Source: Hormiphora californensis
Lineage: Eukaryota; Ctenophora; Tentaculata; Cydippida; Pleurobrachiidae
Direction of reading: 5' to 3'
Length of the DNA stretch: 64,000 nt
NCBI GenBank assembly: GCA_020137815.1
Contig: CM035351.1
Span: forward strand, 1,661,966 to 1,725,965
Of this stretch, positions 33,001-46,600 are shown in pieces (position 1 is the first letter of the stretch; every line of letters begins with the position of its first letter). A program made the position numbers and the translations under genes. Below the pieces are notes generated by a model, which saw only the letters and a program-made list of their open reading frames with translations, searched no databases and was not told the origin of the DNA.

Positions 33001-35132
33001 GAAAATAATCGAGGGTTATGTACTGTGGGATTTACTAATCCAATAGTAGGTATAGCTATTATTATCAGTAAGCATCTATAAAAACACCAACCTCTAACAT
33101 CGACAACCCCCAATATATTTTAGATGTTACATCAAATGATGTCATCACATCCAGTACGGAGGCAGTCACACTAAGTTGCACGGTGATACCAATGAGTTTA
33201 CAACTCAACACTTCCCTCTGGGTTTACAACGACCAAACAAACCTACAAAACTCGGTAGGCAACACATTTGGCAACGCCTTATTTAGATGCACATTTAGTC
33301 GTTGATTTTTAAACTCTCGTCCCAAAATTCTACATTGCAGGACCTATTGGTTACTGAAAACGAGATTAAAAGTGAGATTGAGATCAGCAAAGTTGATTCC
33401 AGTACCGAGGGTCAATACGAGTGTGTCATGAACTTTGGATCGTCAGGAACGATGCGAAACCCTGTGAATCTAGACTTCATAGGTATTAATACTCATTACG
33501 TTTGGGAGAGGTTTAATTGAGCTAGGGTGTTTATACTTCAGTCACAATTTTGACCTGAGCCCAAGCCGGGTTCGCATGAAACCACTTGAACAACTTACAA
33601 AACGAATTACTGCTGGATTGGTTTATAAATGTCCCGGGTTGAGACCTGTTATAGTTAGAAGGAGCTAGGCATACAAACACAAACGATCGTAACTGGATTT
33701 GTTAGCGCCATCATAAGATCGGATGTTGTTGTGCAGGGAGGAGGTATAATAAGATTCACCCCGACACAGTTAACAAAATCAATTCCCTCCTTCTCTCTCG
33801 ATTTAGAGATCAATTCGGTGAGCTCCCAAGATAGTCAGGACGGGACGACGGTAAACTGCACCCTAATTGGATCGGAATCCGAGCCAGTTAATATTGGGTG
33901 GAATGTTGATGGACAGTTTATGACTGGTTCTAGCGATATTCACATAGGTACAGGTAATTTTCAGCGAGCTGTGTTTCTGGTATCACATGAACATTTGCTG
34001 TTTTTAAACCCTTTCTCCCGTAATTGTTGCCTAGCTAGACTGTGTTTCGCGCGCCCCGCCCGTAAAGGAGTTTACAAGTTTACAAGTTTACAAAATTAGA
34101 TTCGGGATACAATGCATAAATACAAATATACCACGTTCTCAGCATGTTGCTTCTACGTACAATGATGTGAGGGTTAGAACATAACAACGTAATTGATGAA
34201 AAGTTCCAAGTACGAACGAACAGATGATATTCTATTTCAGAAATTTCGAAGAGCAAGGAAGCTTGGACGAGTGCACGGTTGACTGGCGACGGTTACAAAC
34301 CGTCTCTTGAGTGTGTCTTTATGTTTGAAAATGGCTACACTGCTACCGCTCAACCTGCATACCAGTTGAAAGGTAAGATACACAGTCAGGTATATTGTCT
34401 GAAGTTGAAACTTAACTCGAATGTTTCTTTTCAGATTCAGAAAGTGTGTCAGCAGTATCAATCCTCATCTTTCTGATTCTTGCCCTGGCCATTCTTTCAC
34501 TAGCAGCTGGGTTTATCTACCTGAAAACCAAGAAGCCAGAATCCCTGAACCGGATCACATCTAGTGTCAAGGAGTCAACTCTAAAGAGGATCAGAAGACG
34601 GAGGGAGGATACAGATATTGAGGATGAGAGATATGACATGGCTCCGGATGATAGGATTAAACTACCAGTGATCGCAGAAACCAGCCCAACTCAAAGTTCC
34701 ATTTATGATACCTGGGATGTGTTTAGCGAGACATACCAGAACCAATCTGTTGCACACAGCCCGGGACAACCTATTGCTCCTCAACAGATGTCAGAACCAT
34801 TAGCTACCTACCAAAACCAGGTCCCAGCAGTTGCTGCGGCTGTCTACCAAAATCAAGAGACCTCCTCCCCAGAATTACCGAACTATGCCAATATGCCAGC
34901 TTCATCCCCTGATTCACCAAGCTACACTAACCAAGAGGAGGGAGTAGTGTATCAGAATGAGCTATTCTCAGATCATGGGGTGTTGTCAGGCAATGGTCGA
35001 ACACCCGAAGAGGAGGAGATTCTATCAGCACCGATTGCAGAATACGCCAGTTCAGAATCACAAAGTGTGGTAGCCGAGAGTGTGCTGTATGACAACCCCG
35101 TTGTCAGTTACTCAAACATCCTTGACAATTAA
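30014..35132 (+). CDS. LamG-like/sushi/Ig-like single-pass receptor with YxN-array tail (receptor 2); first exon not found
   Basis: Same plan as receptor 1. Exons: 30014-30159, 30233-30527, 30629-30766 (LamG-like: PSLIGFWKFNED), 30840-30998 (sushi), 31131-31241 and 31331-31495 (canonical Ig: LTCTRRN ... SSDSGTYECSFE), 31602-32342 (two or more Ig-like domains), 32457-32669, 32819-33049, 33124-33254 and 33341-33482 (Ig: LSCTVIP ... STEGQYECVM), about 33744-33947, 34241-34372, and 34435-35132 (TAA). All phases fit if exon 12 starts at 33744. The membrane segment is AVSILIFLILALAILSLAAG, then a basic anchor (KRIRRRRED). The tail has eight YxN sites: YQNQ three times, YANM, YTNQ, YQNE, YDNP and YSNI, the consensus for Grb2-type SH2 domains. 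A polybasic SKRRRRRS in the first exon resembles a furin site. No ATG or signal exon exists in the 123 bp after receptor 1. Confidence 0.8.
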
Positions 35133-36611
35133 TGATGTATGTTGTCAAATCCGTTGTTTCTTTGTTTCTTTGTAAAGTAAATTTGTGTCTACTGTCTTAG
35201 ATGAAATACCATAAAATTCAAACGATGCAAATTGGGCGTCTACTGTCCGGTAAACATCTAATTTTTTAGTCAAGTCAAGTTTTTTTTCGGCTAATGTGTC
35301 CTTCATACTGCCAAAATTCAAACCCTGCGGTTTGGGTCGACCGTCCAGAAATCAAATGGCTCGTTAACAATCGAGGGTAAATTCATGATTCAAAATTTAA
35401 TGGAAATTTGTCGTCCAGTGAATTAGGAGACATGTTTAAAGGAGCTATTTTTACAGAAGTAGGAAGTCATAGCAAAAATCTAAATTTTTGAAAATGTGAA
35501 AAACGGCCATCTTGAAAATACCAAACCATTTTTGAAATTTCATTTATAAGTGGCAATTTTCGCGCCGCGCAGAAGTATGCGCGGCGTGATATTTGCGCGT
35601 GACATTTTGCGTCCTTCAAATTTCTGCGCTGACAAGCACGAAATTAGCCCTATTTACATGTAACTTATTGTCTACTAAAGCTTATAAAGATCATTTTCTT
35701 AAACGTATGAATTACTTTTAGAAATATAACGACACGTTCATTCAGGTATTCATAAAAAACATGAATTTAAAATTACAAATTTGAACAAACAACTCTGTTT
35801 TGCTCCAAACTTAGTATATCAATAACGGTTGTGTGCAGCAACAATATCTGCACTGTTTTCATCACAAGAAAATGTATCTGATCAAGCTCGTCCAATAATC
35901 CCTGTTATGTAAGGTCTTGCCCTAAACAACTACACCTTACTAAGACGTATCTTTTCACCCGATTCTTCTAGTAAAACCACTCTTTCCCAAATACACTCCA
36001 ATTAATATTATCAAGTTACCTCAGTTAGTTCCAGTTCAGACACACAGAAACACACCTTAACACACAAGTACTACTAGACAACTCTGACGAATAGACAACC
36101 TAAACTCAATACAAAAATAAAGCATACCATCGCCAGGGTATAGAATATTCCCAATATTCAATCGTCAAACCATATTCAGATATAATTTAGTAAAAACACG
36201 ATACATGTAAATTCACTAGTTTCTCTATCTCTCCCTACCTCGCTTTCTAACAAAATATTGTGACAGTATAATAGCAGCCGGGGGTGTGAAAATAGTGTGT
36301 GATATATGTACAATGTGTTTACAGTCTTTTGCTCCCCCAATATAGGAAGAAGGGTAATAGGATCTCTCCGTAAAACGTCATCTGTCTATCTGGTTTATAA
36401 ATCTCCTATTATTGATCTGGATATAAACGTCCATCGTGTGCAAATATAAATTTATCCTATAATATTCAATTAATTCCCCTCCCAGTAATGTCCATTAAAT
36501 TCTTGTTATAATTTCATTGCTGCATCCTGTTCTTCCCCTGTGTTGCGGTATATCAGCCCCATTATCAGCTAGTACAATCTCTCTCTTGGTGTTGTGTTAT
36601 TCACGCATCCT
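35133..36611. other. intergenic region between receptor 2 and semaphorin 3' ends
   Basis: AT-rich convergent spacer. I see only weak direct repeats (AAATTCAAACxxTGCxxxTTGG near 35214 and 35312) and a GC-rich dyad around GCGCCGCGC/GCGCGGCG near 35563-35586. No gene. Confidence 0.6.
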
Positions 36612-39600
36612 TCACGATAAACCACCATTGTGATGTCTGAAAGGATAGAAAATGTTAAAATAGAGAGACAGGAACAATGATCTAACTAAACACACTACAC
36701 ATAATAAAGTTAGTTAGACGGATGGTAGTTAGTTTGCTTTACTACAGTTCCCCACACACTCAATTTAGTCCCCACACACACACAATATTTACCTGAGATA
36801 GTCCCCTGGAATGAATGGAGCTCCAGGGAAGGGTCGGTTTGGGTGAGGGTTCTGTCGTTGTAGGGTCATGGTATAGGGGTGTTGTTGTTGGTGTTGTTGG
36901 GGGAGTTGCTGCTGACCGGGTAGACCCATTCCTCCAAAGTTGCGAGGTAACGTCTGAGGAAGGGATGAGGGTTAGAAAAACGAAGTATTAGAGGTATATT
37001 AGAGGGATATTAGAAAGAAATTAGAGGGATAATATTTTATCGAATAATAAGGAGATGACAGGAATCCAATGGGGAGGACAGACTAGAGAAACCAGGTTCT
37101 AACACTCATTACCACTAAATACCCCACAACATACCTGTGCATTATTGCCATTGAACACATCACTATACATGTTCTCGGTGGGGTCCCGTTGAGGGATGGT
37201 CATCTGTAACAACCTCTCATCCTCAGTTGTCATGTGGCTCCGATAAGGACTGTTACTTGCCACCTTGTCCAGCCCCTCGGGCATGATAAGGGTTGAGGTA
37301 GTGTTAGTGGAGCCTGGTCCCATTGTTTCTAGTGTCGACTTTTTCTGGGGAGGAGGAAGGGTGTTATTATTCAAGGGAAGATCCAAGATAATTTAGGGTT
37401 TATACTAGCTAGGATACTAGCTAGGAGGAAAAAACTAATGGATGAGACAGTATTTAAACTGTTGATGAGAGATGTGGTAAATCACCACCATCACACTGTC
37501 CCAACACTTACCATGTAACTGATGGGTGTATCATGTATTATGTTATGGGAGTTAACCCGGTCTATATTCCTCTTCTTCAAACTTGAGTTACTGCCACCAG
37601 TGTTATCCCTCCGACTAGAGCTCCGTCGAGTATAGATCATCAGGAACACTATCAGACAGATAGAGATAACAAAGAGGGAACCAAATACCAGGGCCAGGAT
37701 TTTAAATAACTTGCTCTCGGATGATCCGCTATACCGGGCTTCGTTAGCACCTTTATCGCTGACTGGAGAGATGGATGTGTTTATGAAGGAGCACTACAAA
37801 ACAACACATTTGTAATTGTAACCTACTAGCTAGAATTGTAACCTACCGAGATCGACTAAGGATTTGATATGGCGAGCAAGGCAAAGACTTACTTGTAACG
37901 TTTTGACTGATTGGCTCTGATTGTCTGGGTTTCCATGTTCCGGTAAAGGTACAGTTCCTAGTTTCCCTCTTGATCTCCTTTATTGAAGGGTAGACATCAA
38001 ATGTCTTGATGGTAGTTAGTCCCTTGGAGCATTTCTCTGCAGATTCATCACATGTCGGCTCACATTCTCCCTTGTTCACCCATTTATAGGTTGAGATACG
38101 GGTGAATACATTGGATAACTTGCCCTCTATTGGATCGTTTACACACTGGGCTGCATCACTGAAATTGAAAGGGAGTTAGATGGAGGGAGTTAGGGGGAGG
38201 GGAGTTAGAGGGAGGGTGAACTAACTAGAAATTCAAATAGAATGTTACGTAACCATCACCCACTTTACCAAATCAAATCTAGAACTCTACTCCCCCTATG
38301 ACCTCTTGTAACTCTGTTTGTTTCTTGCCACTTAATCTAAGTACCCACTAAGTACCACTACTGCAGGCAGTGATATAATCCATCACTACGTAACCCCAGA
38401 TAATTCACTCACCAATCGTTCACATTACTACAGGAATGTGAGGTCATACACCAGCAACAGTGGGGGTCTCGCTCCACAATACACTGGTTCAGTCCTGTAA
38501 AGGCTTTACACTGGGAGACAGGGAACCGAGTCATGCTCTCCGGGGAGGCGGCTATCAGCACACGATTCTGAAACAACAGACACCAGTTAGACTGGGTTTA
38601 ACTAGAGCTGTGTAGTAATTTCCAAAAATTTAACTACTTTAGTAATTTCAACCCCCCCCCCTGACTGACGCCACCAGATTGGACAAGATAAGAGCCGGGT
38701 CACACCACCACCACCACCCTGACCTCGCGCGCCCCCTGAGTCTGTTCCGCGCGCCAGTGCCAACGAGACTCTCTGAAGATTACACCAGCGCGTTACATCA
38801 GGTCACAGCACCCTTCCGCAAGTTATTAAAACAGGGGGCTTGGCTGAGACCTGATACTTTAGTCAAGGCACTGACGTCACAGGTCATAGATTACACCCTG
38901 ATTACACGATATGACATCAGTCCTCAGTGTGACTTAGCCTCTCTCGAGAGGGGACATGATAAGGAGCCTGGAGCCTATCGATATACCCTGACTGTGTGCC
39001 GTAACATGTGATATCGGTACTCGTGAGTGTGTACTGAGTACTGAGTGTACTGTACTCTCTCTCTTTCTTACCTCACTGTTGGTAAACTTGAGCATGGTAA
39101 CGGGTGAGTGAGTATCAGCCACCACGAACTCAGAAATCAGGACGACTTTGTTGGTTTTGGGGGTCAGGGATAACTTTTGAACACTTCCACTGTCAGTCCC
39201 AAGATAGATCACGGTCATCTGTCCTATATTATCCGTCAGGATAGATGTGAACCTGAGAGAGAGAGAGAGAGAGAGAGGGAGGGATTATTAGCAGCTATCT
39301 ATAGTGCATGGAGCTATAAGAGAGAGAGTCTATGTTTGTCCCCCCCCACCACACGAGCTAATATTATAACTAATGGCTCCCTCTCTCCACTCATTATAGG
39401 AGCACTTAGTTTCCTTGTGTTGTGAGTCTCTAGAGAGGGATAGATAGAGGGATGGATGGAGGGGATAGAGAGGAACCATGAGATTATGTGATTTCGAATA
39501 AAGAGGGATTTACGGATTTTGTCTACTGAAAAGTAGCCGTAATGACCCCCTCCTCTTGCATCAGAGTGTGTGTAAGGGTACACAAAAGAACGGAGGGAGG

Positions 39601-39949
39601 GAGACATAAAGAGAGAGAGAGACATAGAGAAAGAGAGAGAGAGATAGAGAGGGAGAGAGAAACATAGAGAGGCAGAGAAAATAAATAATTCAAACGCGAG
39701 AGGGGGCGCATTTCCGTATGTGAGTGTGTGAGAATACTATGGGGCCGCTGTCTCGGCTTCCTTTAGACACTCATGTGTGTTCTAGCACGTCTCTCTAGTT
39801 TTCTCCTTCTCTCTCTCCAAAAAAGAGAGTGGGTGGTCATGTGTGAAAATTGAGGGCTCACTTCTCAAGAAGTATCTCAGAACTATTCCGGATATAAAAT
39901 TTACCAGGGATACCTCATTTCTGAACTTGGACGTTTGCTCGACCCTCTA

Positions 39950-40010
<61 letters not shown>

Positions 40011-40447
40011 ACAAACGTGAAACGAATAAAAGCTGACTCAGCTCACTCAACTCATAACAATCTCAGAACCTCAAACAAACAATAAGGATAACTTACTTTT
40101 TCAGAGCGTAGTACAGGGGATATTTGGTAAGCTGGCTGACTGGGGTACTTGCTTCGAACATAGATGTCATCATCACAGGTTCCCTGGGTTTCTTGCACTG
40201 TGGAGAGTTAGTTGCGGTTAGTTACTTGGATCATAACAAGCAGGGGGATCATTCTAGAAACAATATACCAACATTATATGGGATTATGTGTGGGATGAAT
40301 TATTTCGTTTCAAGCCCTGGCAGTTATTATAGGCGTTAGGGTGGGGACGATTGGTAAAAGGCAATTTCTCTCCATCAGCCCATAGGATATAATATAACGT
40401 TTCTATTTCCGGCGATGACTGACCCTCCATCACCAACAACAAGACGC

Positions 40448-40515
<68 letters not shown>

Positions 40516-40729
40516 TAAGAGAGAGATATGAAAGTTCATGCATGCAAGGGGGGACTTTGTTACATGTCAGCAAGGTCCCCTGTGCAAGTGAATAAAACGG
40601 GATGTTAGCCAGATTATTTTCTTCTCTTTTCTTCAAAACAACAGAAACACACATGTTTGTCTGTCTGATGTGTGGAGGTGCTGCAGAAAAGTGTGTCTTT
40701 GAAGGTGTCACCAGTGCCAATTTACACTG

Positions 40730-40761
<32 letters not shown>

Positions 40762-41475
40762 CCTCATTCTCTCTCTCACCAGATCTTTCTTTGAAGGCAT
40801 TAGCAGCGAATTTTGGGAGTCGGAAAAGTTGAGGAAAATCAAATCAGGGTTTTTGGATTTTATGCAGCGTATGAATATTTAGTATTTTAATACCGAATAA
40901 ATCAGCTGAGGGAGCTCTAGAAGAGCCGATACTTAGTGAAACATACTGACAGACAGACAGTTTCCGGACAGATTAGAGCTATTTGAAGAGAGGACAAGTA
41001 ATCAGTTATCCATCGGCAATAGAAGCCTCTGTGGAGGACAGATGACAGATATCACTTTCACTTCACTTTCACTCTGCAATATCCCATCGTTCACACACAG
41101 AGAGGATCTGGGATTGCTTGCGATGTTGGGAGACACATACACCACAAAGAAAGAGAGAGGAAGAGGTTGTGTCAGTGAGAGAGAGATGAAGAGGTTGTGT
41201 CAGAGAGAGGGTGGAAGGGGCACAGTTCTGAGGCAATTTGCCAACTTACCATCTGTGTGCATGTCACCCCCCCCCCCTCTCTCCGATGAACGTTAGCAGC
41301 ACCCACCCCGCCTTTTTCTCCAATATATGACCATGATAAGGTGAAATTATTCAAGGTAGTAACTGAGTGAAGGACGTGGGAACTTCGGCAAAAGATAACA
41401 TTTTATCCGCTGACTTCTGCTACTTTTTGTTGTCTTATCCCTCTCTTCCTTATATCATATTTTTCTCATAATGCA

Positions 41476-41551
<76 letters not shown>

Positions 41552-41941
41552 GGGGGGAGGGGAGAGGGGAGAGAGGGGGAGAGAGTGAAGGAAAGAAAGG
41601 AAAAAAGAAAAAGAGGGGGAAAAAAACAAAAAGATTTTTGGGTTTACCACTCCAATAACCTGCATCCGGGGGGTTTCCCGAAGAGAGAAAAAGAGAGAAA
41701 TATGCGATGGTAGGGTACACACTTGGACATTTCTTCTCGAATGGTAGCTTTTAACGGAAAACCCCGGGCAGTTCTCTCCATTTTCTTTTAAACCTTTTTC
41801 TCTTCTCTCCCCTTTCCCTCTCTCTATTCTTTTCTCTTCTTTGCTCTCTTCCCAGCCTTTTTCTTTTTCACTCCCAAATGATGCACTATCACCGATAGTT
41901 AGTATCGATGAGGTGCCATTTTAGATACAAAACAAACCACA

Positions 41942-41978
<37 letters not shown>

Positions 41979-42590
41979 GATACTAAAACACAGATCTCTC
42001 CCAGATACTAACTACCACCGAGCACGGTACTAAATTTAGATCCCCGGTAATTCTCTTGCAGCCAAATTTTAAACTCCCTCTATTCACACAACAAGGGGGG
42101 GGGGATGTCCTGTAAAATCTGCATGACAAGGAGTCACGTGATCCTCTCAGATATACAGAGAGCTCCCCCTGCTAATGCTCGCTGGTGGGCAAAACCGCAC
42201 ATATATTGGCCACCACCCTCCCGAGACACTGTCATGGACCAGGGAGTTAGAAAGAGAAGGATCGAGATAGAGTGAGAGAGAGAGAGATAATAATATTGCT
42301 AACATGTGTGGACACTGGTGCATATCAATACACAACTCAGGCCGTTTCAAACTGGCATGGCGGGGATCCGGACAAGGGTCCTTTGGCAAAGGACCCTTGT
42401 CCGGATCCCCGCCTGTTTGAGACGATCTGAGTTAGCCTCAATCTTTAGTCGTCTGAAAACCCAGCAATTAAATCCATTTTGAATGAATGCACAGTTCAAT
42501 TCGTCCCAACTGCCATGTTTCATAGGAATTCGAAAATTACGGCGATGAAACACACGTCTAAATAGTGATATGAGTAGAAGTAGAGTAAAA

Positions 42591-42621
<31 letters not shown>

Positions 42622-43185
42622 GATAGAGAGAGGAAGGAGGACACAGATAGAGAGAAACTCTTTATGACGCATGGGCGTGTCACTGGCTAATTCACCAAGA
42701 GAAAGGCCCGATACAGAGAGGAAAAAGCTGAGCTGTTCTCCCCCTCTCAACCCTATTCAGCTTGCTGAAAGCTTTCAACTAACCCAGCTGTAGTACAGTA
42801 ATGTAGGGGGATGTAGAACAGACTGTCCGGTGTCTAATACCAATTACTGGCCATTCAACACCATTGAAAGTTGGGACAATACTACTACCAGAGAGGAATC
42901 AGCTGTTGTTGTGGTGAGGAACTTGTACCAACCTACTACTCACTGCTGCTCAAGAAGCTGGCGTGAAGCGGTATAAATGTACCGGGATCTCTCATCGCTA
43001 TGCAGCACTCTCTTGGGAGTTGGGATGTGACACACACACTGCTCATAAGGATGTTTGTGACACTGTTTTTCCACACATGCGTGGGTGGGGTGCCCTTTAA
43101 AACATTTTCACTATATTTGAGTAGACTGAGGAGATTTCGAAGAAATTGTCAGTTGAAAGATAGTACTTGCTTCAGAAGAGAGAGA

Positions 43186-43250
<65 letters not shown>

Positions 43251-43597
43251 CATAGATTAGATCCAGAATGAAATAATTAAACGTACGTCACCTTGCGACC
43301 TACTTGTTGAAGTACATGCTCTTGCACAGTACTACACGTGTCTCTATGAGGGGGAGAACTGTCTCTATGAACTATTTCAGGACATTATGTTCATTGTAAA
43401 ACGTGTGTTGAATGGTGGTCAATAATAGCCACCAGTATAGTTTCTCCAAAGGTACTATTATCAAGAGTTTTATCACTTTTGTTCACTTGCCACTTCCAGA
43501 TCTAAAACTGTAACACGCTGCATGCATTGTGAGGGCATGGGAAAGAAAGGAGCTGGCTTTATAAGAGAAAGGTGGAGAGAGAGATCAGGGAGAGAGA

Positions 43598-43676
<79 letters not shown>

Positions 43677-46600
43677 TTGGAGCAAGTCTCAAGTTGGTAA
43701 TAATTGAACAATAAAACACCGGAAATATAGGCTCACCCGGTCACCCCACGCAGGCCCAAACCTACTTCCTATTGTGGGTACAACACTTCGAGAAAAGTGT
43801 AATTTTTCCCAGATTTAAAAAGAAGAAGGTATAGAATAAAGAAGACCTGGTGAAAATAAGGTCTGTATGTATTTCTAATATATTAGAATATATTAGAATA
43901 TATAACCGACCGTGTGTCTTGAAATAATGAACTGTCATCAAATGAAAGGCATGCTAGATATATCCCTCACATCTTACTTACGTTCATCATAATATATCAT
44001 CCCTATATATCTTCATTTCCTATCCTGTTCATTATTTCATTCTCTCTCCTTTCTTTCCTCTAAATCTCTCTCTCTCCCTCTCTTTCTTTAGTTCTAATTT
44101 CTCCCTGATAGCTCATCTCATCAATGATCGTTATGGAACATCATAGAATGTTCTGGAACTGTGGTCAGTGAGCTTCTTTGTTTCAAGTATTTGGTTTTCT
44201 TTTCACATGGTTTTGTGGTAGGAACCTCCTGAGGCCGCTATCGCTTAAATCCACACTACTGTTGGAAAATTGCCAGGGCCGGAGGTAAAGTTCTCCCTCT
44301 ATCTCTCACTCCGTCTCACTTTCTCTCTCTCTCCTTACCCCTCACGTGGGTTGGTAACACTGACAAATGAGCTGACGAGAAAGCTGAGTTGTATACGGAT
44401 GTGAGACATATTATTATGTGTATGCAAAACAAACATACCCTAGCTGGGGCTGGGAGCGGGCTCCAATGGGTGCCCAGCTGAGCTGCAATACACTGCCAAT
44501 AGGACGTGCACCTCCTGCAATACACACTTGGAGTTGTGATAGGTAATCCGAGTATACGTGACACTTGCGTGTGATTGGTGAGCTTTACAGACGAACTAAC
44601 AGTCACTAGATCATGATGATATTTTATCATGAAAAACAAAAACATAAATATTATATCATTCAACTTACGTCGAAGGGGTATCGAGGTGACTCTTCCACCT
44701 TGGCGCCATCACTATCATATACGTAGTAGTTACCAGCAAAACTAGCGTCTATATCTTCCAATGAGTAGCTGCAGACTGCATAGCTGAAAATAGAACTCTT
44801 GATAAAAAACAAATCATCAAGAGATATTGATATTGTACTTTTTAGTATTTTAGAGGCAGGAAGAATAATATCACTCAACTATCAATGTCGATCTGAATAT
44901 GAGGACAGAGTGTCTACTGTCTGTGTTGTCTATCACTCGTGTCTTGTCTGTCATGTCTGTCATGTCTGTCATGTCTGTCATGTCTGTCATGTCTGTCTTG
45001 TCTGTCTATACTCTATATATTCTTGTCTTGTCTGTCATCCTTACCCGACAATAACGACATCAAGGTACTGGGTAAATGTAGCATAGAGTCTCTGGCTTTC
45101 TGCGTTGAATGTTGCAGAATAGACGACCTCAAAATCAAGGTTGACCTTAGCGGAAACCTGCATCTCGCAGGTAACTTCAGTCTTAATGAACGATAGGAAC
45201 ATCGTATTGACTATATTCGACTGAGGGGGAGATCTGGTTAGAGGGGGTTGGAGGGATCGGGTTCTACTTGGGTTCATGGAACATGTCGGTACTTCAAACA
45301 GTGTGGATATTTGTTTGTTTGTGTGTTCGAATGCTGCGGACAACTTGTAGAGCTGTGTGAAACAGGCTCACACTTAGCTTTAATCCTAAACCATTCTCTC
45401 TCTTTGCTTTTATCAGGGTGTGAACTGCATGTCGTGTTTGCTAGTCGCGAGCGCGCTTGCGAGACAAGCAAACACGTCAAGGTTCATTAACAAGCATGCT
45501 GCTCAGTCATTTTAGATTTAATACACAATGTAAGGATACCATGTAATAGGTGAGACTCTTGCCGTCACCCTCGTTCAAGTCCCGTGAAAAACGGAGCAGT
45601 ACACGCAAACTGATGCCCATTTTCCTCGCGTGACCCCGATTACACATTTCCCCCCCCCCTTTTTCCCCCCCAAATTTTCCCCCCCCCTTGGTTTACACAA
45701 TTTTTAAAAAATGTACCCCTTTTCCACCCCAAAGGATCCGACAATTGACAACAAAAAAAAGATCTTTGCGTAGGAGTAAAAATGATGCACCTTTTTTTTT
45801 CACCCAAAAAAATTTGAATAGGGGGCTGTTGGGGAGGAGGCTGCTAGGAGGGGGCCAATAAAATTTTTAAAGTAAAATTGGACTTCTAAAGCACGCTCCC
45901 CATTTTGAAAAATTTAAAAAGGTTTTCGAAGAAAGAGAAAACCGGGAAGAGGGGGGAGGGAAAAGAGAAGAGAGAGGGGAAGAGGGGGAAAAAAGAGGAG
46001 AAAAAAGGGAAAAAAAGGGAAAGAAATTTGGGGGGGAAAAATGGGAAGTGAAAAAGGGGCCCTTTTTTTTCCATGGCTCGTTTTATTCCATTTTTAGTTT
46101 TTTAAAATTTGGTAGATAAAATTAAAAGCCTAAAATAAGATTTTGTCAAAAAATGGGTGTTTTTAAAAGGGGTTGAAATTCCCCTAAAAAATTACCCCCC
46201 TTTCCCTTTTTTCCAGCCCCTTTTTTAAAACTTTAAATTTAATTGAAAATTTTTTTTAAAAAGTTTGCAAATGGAACACCCCTAAAAATGTTTAAACCCC
46301 TGGGGGGTGGGTTTTCCCTTCCCCCAAAAATTGAAAAACCACCTAGAGTTTTCCCCCGCGGGGTTCCTTTTTATTCATATTTCCCCCCCAAGTGGAAAAT
46401 TCCCTTTTCAAACTCTTTTCCGGGGCTAAAATTAGGGTTCCAGGGCCGGGTAATGAGAAAATTTAAAGGGGGAAAAGGGGAATTTAAATTTGGGCCCCCC
46501 CAACCCCCCCGGGTTTAGCGGGCCCGGCCCTTAAGAGTTTGGGCCGAGGGATTTTAGGGGGCCAAGTATGGGGTGAGAAGGGGTTAAAATTCATTTGGGG

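Noticed and set aside
38679-39011. Plus-strand 110-codon frame with a His run, resembling a tagged construct
   Set aside because: The His run comes from a CAC repeat; no vector sequence surrounds it, and it lies in a semaphorin intron with no domain support.
44220-44300. Possible extra sema exon conserved between copies A, B and C
   Set aside because: Conservation is explained by the duplication, and the neighbouring exons splice in phase without it.
44430-44560. Possible extra sema exon ([13 protein letters not shown]-like)
   Set aside because: Copies A and C differ by a 5-bp indel within it, and the flanking exons 44669 and 40197 already join in phase.
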